NCBI GenBank assembly: GCA_020431945.1
Contig: JAGQHH010000241.1
Span: 1-7,676, forward strand
Source: Cyanobacteria bacterium HKST-UBA02
GTDB taxonomy: Bacteria; Cyanobacteriota; Vampirovibrionia; Obscuribacterales; Obscuribacteraceae
DNA: 7,676 bases
Direction: 5' to 3'
In this document: positions 1-6,664 of the stretch, in pieces
Layout of the letters: each line of letters opens with the position of its first letter
Position numbering within the stretch: position 1 is the first letter of the stretch
Notes under the pieces: generated by a model
What the model was told of the DNA's origin: nothing
The model's input: the letters and a program-made list of their open reading frames with translations, nothing else
Database searches by the model: none
Translations under genes and position numbers: made by a program

Positions 1-542
1 GCTCCACCGGCGAGGTGATGGGCATAGCTTCGCGCTTCGACCTGGCTTTCGCCAAAGCCCAGGTGGCAACCGGTCAGTCTCTGCCTCTCGAAGGGGGCGT
101 CTTCGTCTCGGTCACCGACAAATACAAACAGGAAGTCGTTCCCATCGCCCAGAGCCTCTATCAGCTCGGTTTCAAGCTGATCGCCACCCGGGGCACCGCC
201 GCCACCATCAGCTCGGCAGGGATTCCGGTACAGCTCACCAACAAGGTCTCGGAAGGCAGACCGAACCTGGTGGACCAGATCAAGAACAACCAGATCCAGC
301 TCTGTGTCAATATCCCCAGCGGTCGTACAGCCCGGGGCGACGACCAGATCATCAGGCGGACCGCCATCAACTATGGAATCCCGGTAGTCACGACCCTGGC
401 CGGAGCAAGAGCGGTAGCGTCCGCCATCGCTGCCATGCAGACCGGAGCCATAGAGGTCAAGAGCCTCCAGGAGTACCACAAGAACATCTCTTACTGGGAA
501 TCGGCAAGCAAAACCAAGTCTGCGCCTTACTCTGGTATATAA
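1..542 (+). CDS. carB: Carbamoyl-phosphate synthase large subunit, C-terminal end (5' truncated)
   Basis: This is the last ~179 codons of CarB, read from position 3; the rest lies upstream of the window. CarB makes carbamoyl phosphate from bicarbonate, ammonia (from CarA) and two ATP, for pyrimidine and arginine synthesis in the cytoplasm. The visible part starts at the family motif STGEVMG, then enters the C-terminal MGS-like allosteric domain. ATRGT, NKVSEGRP and VNIPSGR align with the E. coli segments holding the IMP/UMP-binding residues T974, T977, K993 and N1015. The next two E. coli threonines (INTTSG) are I-P here; a proline there is, as I recall, common in other bacteria. RRTAINYGIPVVTTLAGARA is also typical. 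The tail after LQEYHKNI runs ~18 residues beyond the usual end and looks disordered. The stop (TAA, 540-542) lies inside a TATAAT hexamer, 25 nt before deoC. Identity is secure; effector preference cannot be read from this. Confidence 0.95.
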   Translation, partial: STGEVMGIASRFDLAFAKAQVATGQSLPLEGGVFVSVTDKYKQEVVPIAQSLYQLGFKLIATRGTAATISSAGIPVQLTNKVSEGRPNLVDQIKNNQIQLCVNIPSGRTARGDDQIIRRTAINYGIPVVTTLAGARAVASAIAAMQTGAIEVKSLQEYHKNISYWESASKTKSAPYSGI

Positions 543-543
543 T
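538..543 (+). promoter_or_regulatory. Candidate -10 box (TATAAT) for deoC overlapping the carB stop codon
   Basis: TATAAT is a perfect sigma70-type -10 hexamer and contains the carB TAA. A start about 7 nt downstream (~550) would leave an ~18-nt leader that still carries the deoC ribosome site. No TTGACA-like -35 is visible at 16-18 bp spacing. The overlapping reading TGG-TATATA would be a weak extended -10. It could be an internal promoter that uncouples deoC from carB, or chance. Confidence 0.35.
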
Positions 544-555
544 GACCCTTTTCAT

Positions 556-562
556 AAAGGAG
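556..562 (+). promoter_or_regulatory. Ribosome binding site of deoC
   Basis: AAAGGAG lies 5 nt before the GTG at 568. It decides the start, since no ATG is available at that point and the protein from this GTG begins exactly as expected for DeoC. Confidence 0.8.
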
Positions 563-567
563 AGACA

Positions 568-1248
568 GTGAGCACAGACCTGGCTAAATATATCGACCAC
601 ACCCTGCTGAATCCGCATGCCACGGCGAAAGAAGTGAGCACCCTCTGCCAGGAGGCGGCCAGGCACAAATTCTACGCTGTCTGCGTCAATCCCTTCTATG
701 TCAAACTTGCACGCAAAGAGCTCTCCGGTTCCGGAGTGCGAGTCGCCACCGTGATCGGCTTTCCCCTGGGAGCCAATATCACCGAAGTGAAGGTCCTGGA
801 GACCAGACGCGCCATCGCCGATGGTGCTGAAGAGATCGACATGGTGATCAATATCGGTGCCCTCAAATCCGGTGACATCGATTATGTCACCGCCGAGATC
901 GCCGAGATCGTCAAAGCCGCTTCGGACATACCGGTCAAGGTGATTATCGAATGCGACCTTCTCAATGACGATGAGAAAATAGCCGCCACCAGAGCCTGCA
1001 TCGAGGCCGGTGCTTTCATGGTCAAGACCTCCACGGGTTTTGTCCGGGACGGCAAGGGTGCCACCGTAGAAGATGTCACTCTCATGCGCAAAACAATTGG
1101 CGGAAACAAGCTAGGCATCAAGGCCAGCGCCGGCATCAGAGACAAAGCCAAAGCTCAGGCTCTGGTGGAGGCCGGCGCCGACAGGCTGGGCACTTCGGCG
1201 GGAGTCGCCATCGTCGAAGGCGCGGCAACAGCGAAGTCTTCTTATTAA
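568..1248 (+). CDS. deoC: Deoxyribose-phosphate aldolase
   Basis: A class I (Schiff-base) aldolase that splits 2-deoxy-D-ribose 5-phosphate into glyceraldehyde 3-phosphate and acetaldehyde in deoxynucleoside breakdown. The 226-residue single TIM-barrel domain has the length of the shorter bacterial DeoC type (~220 residues; E. coli has 259). Family landmarks in order: YIDHTLL (8-14); CVNPFYV (39-45); GFPLG (64-68); EIDMVIN with Asp91 (equivalent of E. coli Asp102); MVKTSTGF with Lys153, the Schiff-base lysine; GIKASAGIR with Lys185, the second active-site lysine; and the phosphate-binding GADRLGTSAG (203-212). All catalytic residues are present. The GTG start is set by AAAGGAG at 556-562. The gene is 25 nt after carB and 14 nt before the TPR gene, so co-transcription is likely, possibly helped by a promoter at the carB end. 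None of the usual deo-operon partners (deoA, deoB, deoD) is in the window. Confidence 0.96.
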   Translation: MSTDLAKYIDHTLLNPHATAKEVSTLCQEAARHKFYAVCVNPFYVKLARKELSGSGVRVATVIGFPLGANITEVKVLETRRAIADGAEEIDMVINIGALKSGDIDYVTAEIAEIVKAASDIPVKVIIECDLLNDDEKIAATRACIEAGAFMVKTSTGFVRDGKGATVEDVTLMRKTIGGNKLGIKASAGIRDKAKAQALVEAGADRLGTSAGVAIVEGAATAKSSY

Positions 1249-1262
1249 CAAGCGAGGAAAAA

Positions 1263-2303
1263 ATGTTCATTTCTAGAAAATCGGTCCTGGCAACGACTCT
1301 TGCCGCCACCACAGCTCTTCTCTGTCAGTCGGGCGCCTTCGCCGGTCCCCAGGCCGACGATCACATGAAAAAAGGCGAAGAGTTCTACCGGAAGATGAAA
1401 GTCAAAGAGGCTGCCGAGCAGTACCGGGAAGTGATCAGGCTCGATCCCAAGAACGCCAAAGCGCACCAGCGGCTGGGCGCCGTCCTGGCCGCCATGGACG
1501 ACTACGAGACCGCCATCCTCGAATCCAAACAAGCCATCAAGCTCGATCCCAAAGACTATCTGGCCCACGTGGTCCTCGGTCAGATCTATGCCAACCAGAG
1601 CAAGATGAAAGAAGCCCGGGTGGAATTCCAGCAAGCCGTCGCTCTCAACCCCAAGTCCTTCACAGGTTATATGAATCTGGGTCTGGCCAATACCGGGCTC
1701 AATAACATAGACGATGCCATCAAAGCCTACAGCAAGGCGGTGGAGCTCAAACCCGAGAAAGCCATGGCCCATCACAATCTGGCCCTGGTCTATCAGCTCA
1801 AGGGAGACTTCCCGAAAGCTATCGAGGCGGCCAGGAAAGCCGTAGAGCTGGCACCGAAGAATCCCATGCCCCTTCTCGGTCTGGGCAATATCTACGGTGA
1901 CGCGGACAAGGTCGAAGAGGCGATCAAGACATACAGAGATTGCCTGCGCATGGACGATCGCAATTTCCTCGCCCACTGCGGACTCGGCTGGATGCTGGAG
2001 AAAAAGGGCGATCTCGAGGGTGCCCTCAACGAGCAGAAGAAGGCTCTCAAGCTCGCCCCGGACTACAGCCGCGCCCGCTATCGCATGGCCGCCATTTTCG
2101 CTGCCCAGGGCGATCAGAAGAAAGCCGAGAAAGAGTTCAAGCGTTGCCTGGAGACCAAGTCTCCCGATCCCATGGCTTTCGTGGAGTATGGCAAGTTCCT
2201 TCAGGGCAACGGCCGCAAGAACGAGGCTCGTACTCAGTATGAGCAGGCCCTCAAACTCAGCCCGGATCTGAAGCTCGCCAAAGACGCTCTCGCCAAACTT
2301 TAA
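1263..2303 (+). CDS. Exported TPR-repeat protein (signal peptide plus nine 34-residue TPRs)
   Basis: A 346-residue protein with no enzymatic motif. Residues 1-27 form a Sec signal peptide: basic start (MFISRKS), hydrophobic core, and AFA before a predicted cut at 27/28. Cys21 is preceded by LL, which does not fit a lipobox, so a soluble exported protein is more likely than a lipoprotein. From residue 31 to 336 the protein is nine consecutive 34-residue TPRs with no insertion or deletion. Each has the usual small residue near position 8, Ala at 20, and in most an L-x-P-x ending such as RLDPKN, KLDPKD or ELAPKN. A 10-residue capping piece (KLAKDALAKL) ends it. Such solenoids bind protein partners, so a scaffold outside the cytoplasmic membrane is inferred. 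The start is supported by GAGG at 1254-1257, 5 nt before ATG. The gene lies 14 nt after deoC, and its TAA directly abuts the permease start. The partner is unknown. Confidence 0.93.
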   Translation: MFISRKSVLATTLAATTALLCQSGAFAGPQADDHMKKGEEFYRKMKVKEAAEQYREVIRLDPKNAKAHQRLGAVLAAMDDYETAILESKQAIKLDPKDYLAHVVLGQIYANQSKMKEARVEFQQAVALNPKSFTGYMNLGLANTGLNNIDDAIKAYSKAVELKPEKAMAHHNLALVYQLKGDFPKAIEAARKAVELAPKNPMPLLGLGNIYGDADKVEEAIKTYRDCLRMDDRNFLAHCGLGWMLEKKGDLEGALNEQKKALKLAPDYSRARYRMAAIFAAQGDQKKAEKEFKRCLETKSPDPMAFVEYGKFLQGNGRKNEARTQYEQALKLSPDLKLAKDALAKL

Positions 2304-3629
2304 TTGAGCACCGGCAAAATACTCGGTCGCTGGGACTCGGTCGCGATCAGCATTGGAATCGTCGTCGGAGTCGGCATTTTCAGAGTGCCCTCGGAGGTGG
2401 CCAGCCAGCTCCACAGCCCGTCCCTGATTATAATCGCCTGGATTCTCGGAGCGCTGGTCTCCACCCTGGGGGCTTTCTGCTATGCCGAGCTCGCCTCCAT
2501 CTACCCGGAAAGCGGCGGCGACTACGTTTATCTCAGGGAATGCTACGGCAGACTGACAGCCTTTCTTTTCGCCTGGTCCGAGCTCCTCATCACCCGCACC
2601 GGCTCGGTGGCAGCGGTGGCCATTCTATTCGGCGAATATTTCTGCGCCCTGGTCAATCTGCCTGCCACCAGCGCCGCCCTCATGGCGGTACTGGTGGTGG
2701 TGCTTCTTTCCGCTCTCAATTTTCTCGGTCTGAAAATCGGCAGCCGCCTCCAGAACATATTCACCATCCTGAAAGTGCTGGCCCTCACCATCATCATCAT
2801 TGCCGGCTTCACCACTTTGAAGACCCCGGCCAATTCTTTCGATTTTCAGGAAGTCTCCCTCTCGCCCTCCCTGCTCACCGCCATATGCGTGGCCATGGTG
2901 CCCATTCTCTGGACCTATGGAGGCTGGCGAGACAATGTCTTTCTTGCCGGCGAGACTAAAGAGGCTGCCCGCTCGATACCGTTTGCTCTGATCAGCACCT
3001 GTTTCATCGTGGCATCGATTTATCTGGCCATGAATGTTCTCTATCTTCTATGGCTTCCCATGGGCTTGATCCAGACTTCCAGGCTGATCGCCTCGGATCT
3101 TCTGCAAGTGCTCTTCGGCGGTGCCGGCGCCAAGATCGTGGAGGCACTGATCGTCATTCTCAGTTTCGGTGTGATCAATGCGCTTCTGCTTACCGGAAGC
3201 AGGATCGCCCATGCTATGGCCGAGGACAACCGTTTTTTCTCGATCCTCTGTCATATGGACAGAAACACCATGACTCCCCGAAAAGCTCTGTTTTTCAACT
3301 GTCTCTGGTCTTGCATCCTGATTCTTCTCACCGGTCGGTTCGAGAAGCTGATTTATTTCACCGGGCTGGCTGTCTGGATCTTTTTCGGCATGGTGGCAAT
3401 CTCGATCATTCTTTTGAGACGGCGTCAGGCAAAATCTGAGAAAGAGTCAGCCGAGAATGAGTTCTTCAGAGTGCCGGGCTATCCACTGACACCGATAATA
3501 GTGGCAGCCGTTTCTTTCTGCCTGGCGGCAGGGACTGTATATCACGAGCCCGGCGACTCGCTCATAGGCATTGTCATCGTCCTTGCCGGGCTTCCCGTCT
3601 TTTTGATTCAAGGCCGCCGCAGGCGTTAG
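2304..3629 (+). CDS. APC-superfamily amino acid permease (LAT/YfnA-like)
   Basis: A 441-residue inner-membrane transporter with about 12 hydrophobic segments, near residues 12-30, 40-62, 83-105, 122-142, 151-170, 188-208, 227-249, 275-296, 328-343, 347-371, 393-414 and 418-436. APC hallmarks: the TM1 substrate-site loop GVGIF (22-26; usually GSGIF or GAGIF); YAELASIYPESGGDYVYL (60-77) after TM2; YGGWRD followed by AGETK (205-219); GVINALLLTGSRIAHAMAEDN (289-309) in TM8; and RVPGYPLTP (389-397) before TM11. These fit cation- or exchange-driven amino acid or polyamine permeases; the substrate cannot be named. The start is TTG at 2304, immediately after the TPR gene's TAA and in the same frame. 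No ATG or GTG precedes TM1 and no Shine-Dalgarno is visible, so translation probably depends on reinitiation after the upstream gene. The 3' end overlaps the convergent kinase gene by 4 bp. Confidence 0.9.
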   Translation: MSTGKILGRWDSVAISIGIVVGVGIFRVPSEVASQLHSPSLIIIAWILGALVSTLGAFCYAELASIYPESGGDYVYLRECYGRLTAFLFAWSELLITRTGSVAAVAILFGEYFCALVNLPATSAALMAVLVVVLLSALNFLGLKIGSRLQNIFTILKVLALTIIIIAGFTTLKTPANSFDFQEVSLSPSLLTAICVAMVPILWTYGGWRDNVFLAGETKEAARSIPFALISTCFIVASIYLAMNVLYLLWLPMGLIQTSRLIASDLLQVLFGGAGAKIVEALIVILSFGVINALLLTGSRIAHAMAEDNRFFSILCHMDRNTMTPRKALFFNCLWSCILILLTGRFEKLIYFTGLAVWIFFGMVAISIILLRRRQAKSEKESAENEFFRVPGYPLTPIIVAAVSFCLAAGTVYHEPGDSLIGIVIVLAGLPVFLIQGRRRR

Positions 3630-5599
3630 CCGGCTTCTTTATTGCCTTCGGAAAGCTGCATCTTGAGCGCCTCCCAGGGCTTGGTGCGCCAGAGAGCCTC
3701 CACATAGCGCTTGCGGATCGCCCCGGTGAGACCGCTGCGAGCCCCGAGAGTAGCTTTGCTCATCTCCAGGGCCTCCTTATAGATGGTCTCGGACTCGTCG
3801 TACTTGTTCTGGGCTGTAAGAACCAGCCCCAGACCGTATAGAGACTTGGCCGCATAAGCGCTCTCGATCTTGCCATGGCTCCGCCACCAGTCGATTCCGA
3901 GACGGTAGAAACGCTCGGACTCCTGATACTTGCCCATACGCCGGTACATGTCGGCGAGCTTGCTGGCGGTGTCGGCATAAGCGCCGGGATCCGTCTCCTT
4001 GGTGGCGTCCACGATGGTGAAAAGCTTGTCGAAAGTGGCTCTGCCTTTCTCGAGATCACCCCGTCTGGCGTAGATATCGCCCAGGACTCGAAGAGGCTGG
4101 ATCTTGCTCTTCTGTTGCAGGGACTCGGTCTCCATACGGGAAACTGCTTCCAGACAGGCTTTCTCAGAGTCGTCGAATTTGTCCTGCATGAAGCAGACAT
4201 AGCCCAGAGCCTGATAGGCCTGGGCCGGGCTGAAAGGACCGACGATGGTCTCGGGCAGCTTGAGGAGCTCCCGGATTTTGTCTTCAGCCTCTTTCCAGTG
4301 ACCGGAGCTGTAATAGAGCTCGATAAGACTGCCCAGGGCTTTGGCATACTCTTCCGATTCCGGTCCCTGCTCCTCCCGCACCAGCTCGAGAGCGTCGATG
4401 GCGGCTTCGCGCCTGGGACCGTATCCTTCCAGATCCGGTTTTTCGGTCTTGTTCTGCACCACCCAGAGCATCTCGTTATTGAATGGCGGGTACTTGGTCT
4501 CGGTGCTTCCGAAACTGGTGGTCACCCAGAAAACCGGCACCCCGATGAGGATCATGGTGAGAAGCAGGAAAAGAACCAGCTCCGAGCTAATCGGCACAAT
4601 CCCCAGGCGGCGCTTGCGCAGGGGCAGAGAGATCTGGAAAGCCCGGGCCTGGGCTTCCCACTCGTCGCTCTGGGCGACCAGCATAAGATTGAGGTCGGTT
4701 TTCAGATCGGTGACATTCTGGTAACGCTCGTCCGGCTCTTTGGCAAGACATTTGAAGACCACTGTCTGGAAGCGCGAGAGAAGATTCTGATCGGCGTCCT
4801 CCAGCTCGATCTCCCGGGGAGGCTCGTTCATGTGCTTGTACGCGGTCTCGAGCACGTTCTTGCCGACAAAGGGAGGCTTGCCGGTAATCGCCTCGTACAT
4901 GACACAGCCCAGGGAATAGATATCCGAGCGCTGGTCCAGACGTTTGCCGGTACACTGCTCGGGGCTGAGATAGAGCGGGCTGCCGAAAACTTCCTGGGAG
5001 TGAGTGATATATTGAGCCGACTTGTTGTGCTCGGACTCCTCGGCAAGGATCCGGGCGATTCCGAAGTCCACAAGCCGGACGTCATCCACGAACTGCTCGT
5101 TATTGAGAATAACAATATTGCTGGGCTTGAGATCGCGATGCTGGTAGCCGCAGGACTCTCCCTGCTCCAGTCCCATGGTCACCTGTTTGAAAAGATTGAC
5201 CGCCCGCTCGATGGATATGTGACCGCTCTTGCTGAGAAGGTCCTCGAGGCTCTCGAAGGAAAGGCTGTCCATGACCAGGAAGATGGTGCCGTCACTGGCA
5301 ATGAACGCATCGTTGTAATTGCAGATATTATTGCCCTTGAGGGTGGTGGAGAGCTGCTTGAGCTTCTGCTCGAATTTCTTGAGGTTGCGCATGCCCTCGA
5401 TCAGGTGTTTGTGCACCTTTTTGAGAATGACAGCGCGCCCGCTGCTCTTGTCCACCGCCTCGTAGGCAGTGCTGAGACTGCCTTCCCCCAGACAGTCCAG
5501 GATATCGAAACGGCCTTCCAGAGTCTTGCCGACGAGAGGATCAGCCTCGCCGAACAGAGATAGGTCGTTTCCTTTTAAGCTCTTTTCCTGGTCGGTCAT
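3626..5599 (-). CDS. Membrane Ser/Thr protein kinase with extracytoplasmic TPR domain
   Basis: A 657-residue Hanks-type (PknB-like) receptor kinase. The kinase domain covers about 30-305: glycine loop LGEGSLSTAY (37-46); ATP-binding Lys60 in AVILK; HRDLKPSN with catalytic Asp156 and Asn161; DFG at 178-180; activation segment ending GSPLYLSPEQ (206-215); and DIYSLGCVMYEAITGKPPF (226-244). All key residues are present, so it should be active. A basic stop-transfer stretch (RKRR, 328-331) precedes one membrane helix (~340-360), placing the kinase inside. Residues ~395-650 are a run of longer (~40-residue) kinesin-light-chain-like TPRs, predicted outside the membrane, where PASTA or other sensor domains sit in related kinases. 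The gene starts 56 nt after the NAD kinase stop, possibly from its own TATAAT. The ATG at 5599 lacks a clear Shine-Dalgarno, but no other start precedes the kinase domain. Ligand and substrates are unknown. Confidence 0.95.
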   Translation of the reverse strand: MTDQEKSLKGNDLSLFGEADPLVGKTLEGRFDILDCLGEGSLSTAYEAVDKSSGRAVILKKVHKHLIEGMRNLKKFEQKLKQLSTTLKGNNICNYNDAFIASDGTIFLVMDSLSFESLEDLLSKSGHISIERAVNLFKQVTMGLEQGESCGYQHRDLKPSNIVILNNEQFVDDVRLVDFGIARILAEESEHNKSAQYITHSQEVFGSPLYLSPEQCTGKRLDQRSDIYSLGCVMYEAITGKPPFVGKNVLETAYKHMNEPPREIELEDADQNLLSRFQTVVFKCLAKEPDERYQNVTDLKTDLNLMLVAQSDEWEAQARAFQISLPLRKRRLGIVPISSELVLFLLLTMILIGVPVFWVTTSFGSTETKYPPFNNEMLWVVQNKTEKPDLEGYGPRREAAIDALELVREEQGPESEEYAKALGSLIELYYSSGHWKEAEDKIRELLKLPETIVGPFSPAQAYQALGYVCFMQDKFDDSEKACLEAVSRMETESLQQKSKIQPLRVLGDIYARRGDLEKGRATFDKLFTIVDATKETDPGAYADTASKLADMYRRMGKYQESERFYRLGIDWWRSHGKIESAYAAKSLYGLGLVLTAQNKYDESETIYKEALEMSKATLGARSGLTGAIRKRYVEALWRTKPWEALKMQLSEGNKEAG

Positions 5600-5615
5600 G
5601 CCGGTGGGTCAAATT

Positions 5616-5627
5616 TCCAGATCTGGA
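5616..5627. repeat. 12-bp perfect palindrome upstream of the Ser/Thr kinase gene
   Basis: TCCAGATCTGGA reads the same on both strands. It lies 17 bp before the kinase ATG and about 20-30 bp downstream of the start predicted from the TATAAT at 5655-5660. This could be an operator for a dimeric regulator. The arms leave only a 4-nt loop as RNA, so it is not a terminator. One or two 12-bp palindromes are expected by chance in a window of this size. Confidence 0.3.
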
Positions 5628-5654
5628 CGGGTTCTGAGAAAACAATCTTTTCCT

Positions 5655-5660
5655 ATTATA
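5655..5660 (-). promoter_or_regulatory. Candidate -10 box (TATAAT) for the Ser/Thr kinase overlapping the nadK stop codon
   Basis: On the minus strand this reads TATAAT and contains the NAD kinase stop (TAA, 5658-5656). A start near 5648 would give an ~49-nt leader containing the palindrome at 5616-5627. No consensus -35 is visible at 16-18 bp. It would allow the kinase gene to be expressed apart from the NAD kinase gene. Confidence 0.35.
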
Positions 5661-6552
5661 GAAACATGTCGTTGACACCGGCGTCCACGAAGGCCGTCAG
5701 ATCGCTGTCCCCGGCTTCCACCAGGAGCTCGTCTCCGAGCGCGAAACCGTAGACGATATGCGGTCCGTCGATAAAAATCGAGCCGGTCCGCATCTGGGAA
5801 GTGACTTTTATCGGACAGGACCGATCCACAGAACCGCGCAAATACCGGAAACTATCCCCCGGTCTGAGATAGGGCTCCCGGACCAGATACTGGTAGCGCC
5901 CGGCATCGATAGGCTCCACCGGTGCGCCGGCGGAGCGCAGGGTGCCGGTGGACCCGGCCGGGGTACCGATGAGAATCCCGGAGCTCCGGTGCTCTTCCCT
6001 GACCCCCTCGATATCGATGAAGTAACGACTGGTGGCGGCAGGGCTCTCATGGGCGATGAGCACTTCGTTGAGAACGCGCTCGTTGAGCACCTGCCCGTTG
6101 AGCGTCAGCTTCAGGCGCAAAATTTTGAGAGGCTCGATAGAGCCTTCGATGATCCGGTCCAGAACGCCCTCGAAAGTGTCCCCGGTGGCCATGCAGAAAT
6201 GACCGAAACTGGAGGATCGGGAGGAGTTGACGCCGAGAAGCGGTAGACCGAGAAGGGAATGGGATGCGTCCAGGAATGTCCCATCGCCCCCCACCGAGAT
6301 CATCAGGTCCACGTCCTCGATGAGATGATCCAGCTCGGCCCGGGCAATCGAGCGATACTCGATATTACGCTCGGAAAGCGCCCGGTGAACCACCTCCAGC
6401 GTTGCCAGGTGCTCCTCATGGGCGAGACGCACCCGGTTGACTACCTGGTTGCCTTCGGCCAGGAGCTTGAGGAAGCGCTCTTCTTTATACTCTTCACCCT
6501 GTATCTGATACATGGTCTTTTTTCGCAAGACCAGTACCTTGCCTACTCTCAA
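5656..6552 (-). CDS. nadK: NAD(H) kinase, NADK3-like subtype
   Basis: Phosphorylates NAD (or NADH) to NADP(H) with ATP in the cytoplasm. From the TTG at 6552 the protein is 298 residues, the normal family length, and starts directly with the first beta strand (VGKVLVL). The diagnostic GGDGT is at 88-92, NE at 162-163, and the glycine-rich GTPAGSTGT at 196-204, followed by SAGAP. The usual DG before this loop is replaced by SSG, and the loop lacks the common TAY. With GVNS..RSSSFGHFC (108-120), SPAATSRY (170-177) and LVREP (223-227), this recalls plant NADK3 (an NADH-preferring kinase) more than the classical bacterial enzyme; this is from memory, not an alignment. The start could be extended to 6699 in frame, but that would run through the gap and into alaS. 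TTG at 6552 has GGAG (6566-6563) 10 nt upstream. It is divergent from alaS and 56 nt upstream of the Ser/Thr kinase gene. Confidence 0.92.
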   Translation of the reverse strand: MRVGKVLVLRKKTMYQIQGEEYKEERFLKLLAEGNQVVNRVRLAHEEHLATLEVVHRALSERNIEYRSIARAELDHLIEDVDLMISVGGDGTFLDASHSLLGLPLLGVNSSRSSSFGHFCMATGDTFEGVLDRIIEGSIEPLKILRLKLTLNGQVLNERVLNEVLIAHESPAATSRYFIDIEGVREEHRSSGILIGTPAGSTGTLRSAGAPVEPIDAGRYQYLVREPYLRPGDSFRYLRGSVDRSCPIKVTSQMRTGSIFIDGPHIVYGFALGDELLVEAGDSDLTAFVDAGVNDMFL

Positions 6553-6619
6553 TTCGAAGTGGCTCCAAATACTAACACTGCAAAAAGTTAGCAGAAATCC
6601 CTCTCCATTACCAATACGA

Positions 6620-6625
6620 TATACT
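6620..6625 (+). promoter_or_regulatory. Candidate -10 box (TATACT) of alaS
   Basis: TATACT matches the sigma70 -10 consensus at 5 of 6 positions. A start near 6632 would leave an ~37-nt leader containing the strong alaS ribosome site. No -35 element is recognisable at 16-19 bp spacing. Confidence 0.4.
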
Positions 6626-6657
6626 TTATGAGTTCTAGCGCCGCCAATCTGCGCATC

Positions 6658-6664
6658 AGGAGGT
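6658..6664 (+). promoter_or_regulatory. Ribosome binding site of alaS
   Basis: AGGAGGT is a full anti-16S match lying 4 nt before the ATG at 6669. It is the strongest ribosome site in the window and fixes the alaS start. Confidence 0.85.

Noticed and set aside
1320..1328. Cys21 of the TPR protein as a lipoprotein attachment site
   Set aside because: Residues before it are ALL, and the -1 Leu does not fit the lipobox. AFA at 25-27 gives a better ordinary signal-peptidase site.
1245..2414. 389-codon open frame on the minus strand opposite the TPR gene
   Set aside because: It mirrors the codons of a clear TPR protein, has no family motif of its own, and has repetitive low-complexity content produced by the 34-residue repeats on the other strand.
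3611..3640. GC-rich imperfect inverted repeat at the convergent junction, considered as a bidirectional terminator
   Set aside because: The arms pair only with bulges, and the following CTTCTTTATT is a poor T-run.
3875..5563. 562-codon open frame on the plus strand opposite the Ser/Thr kinase gene
   Set aside because: The minus-strand frame carries all kinase motifs. The plus-strand frame is a by-product of GC-rich codon use, with no recognisable domain, start site or promoter.
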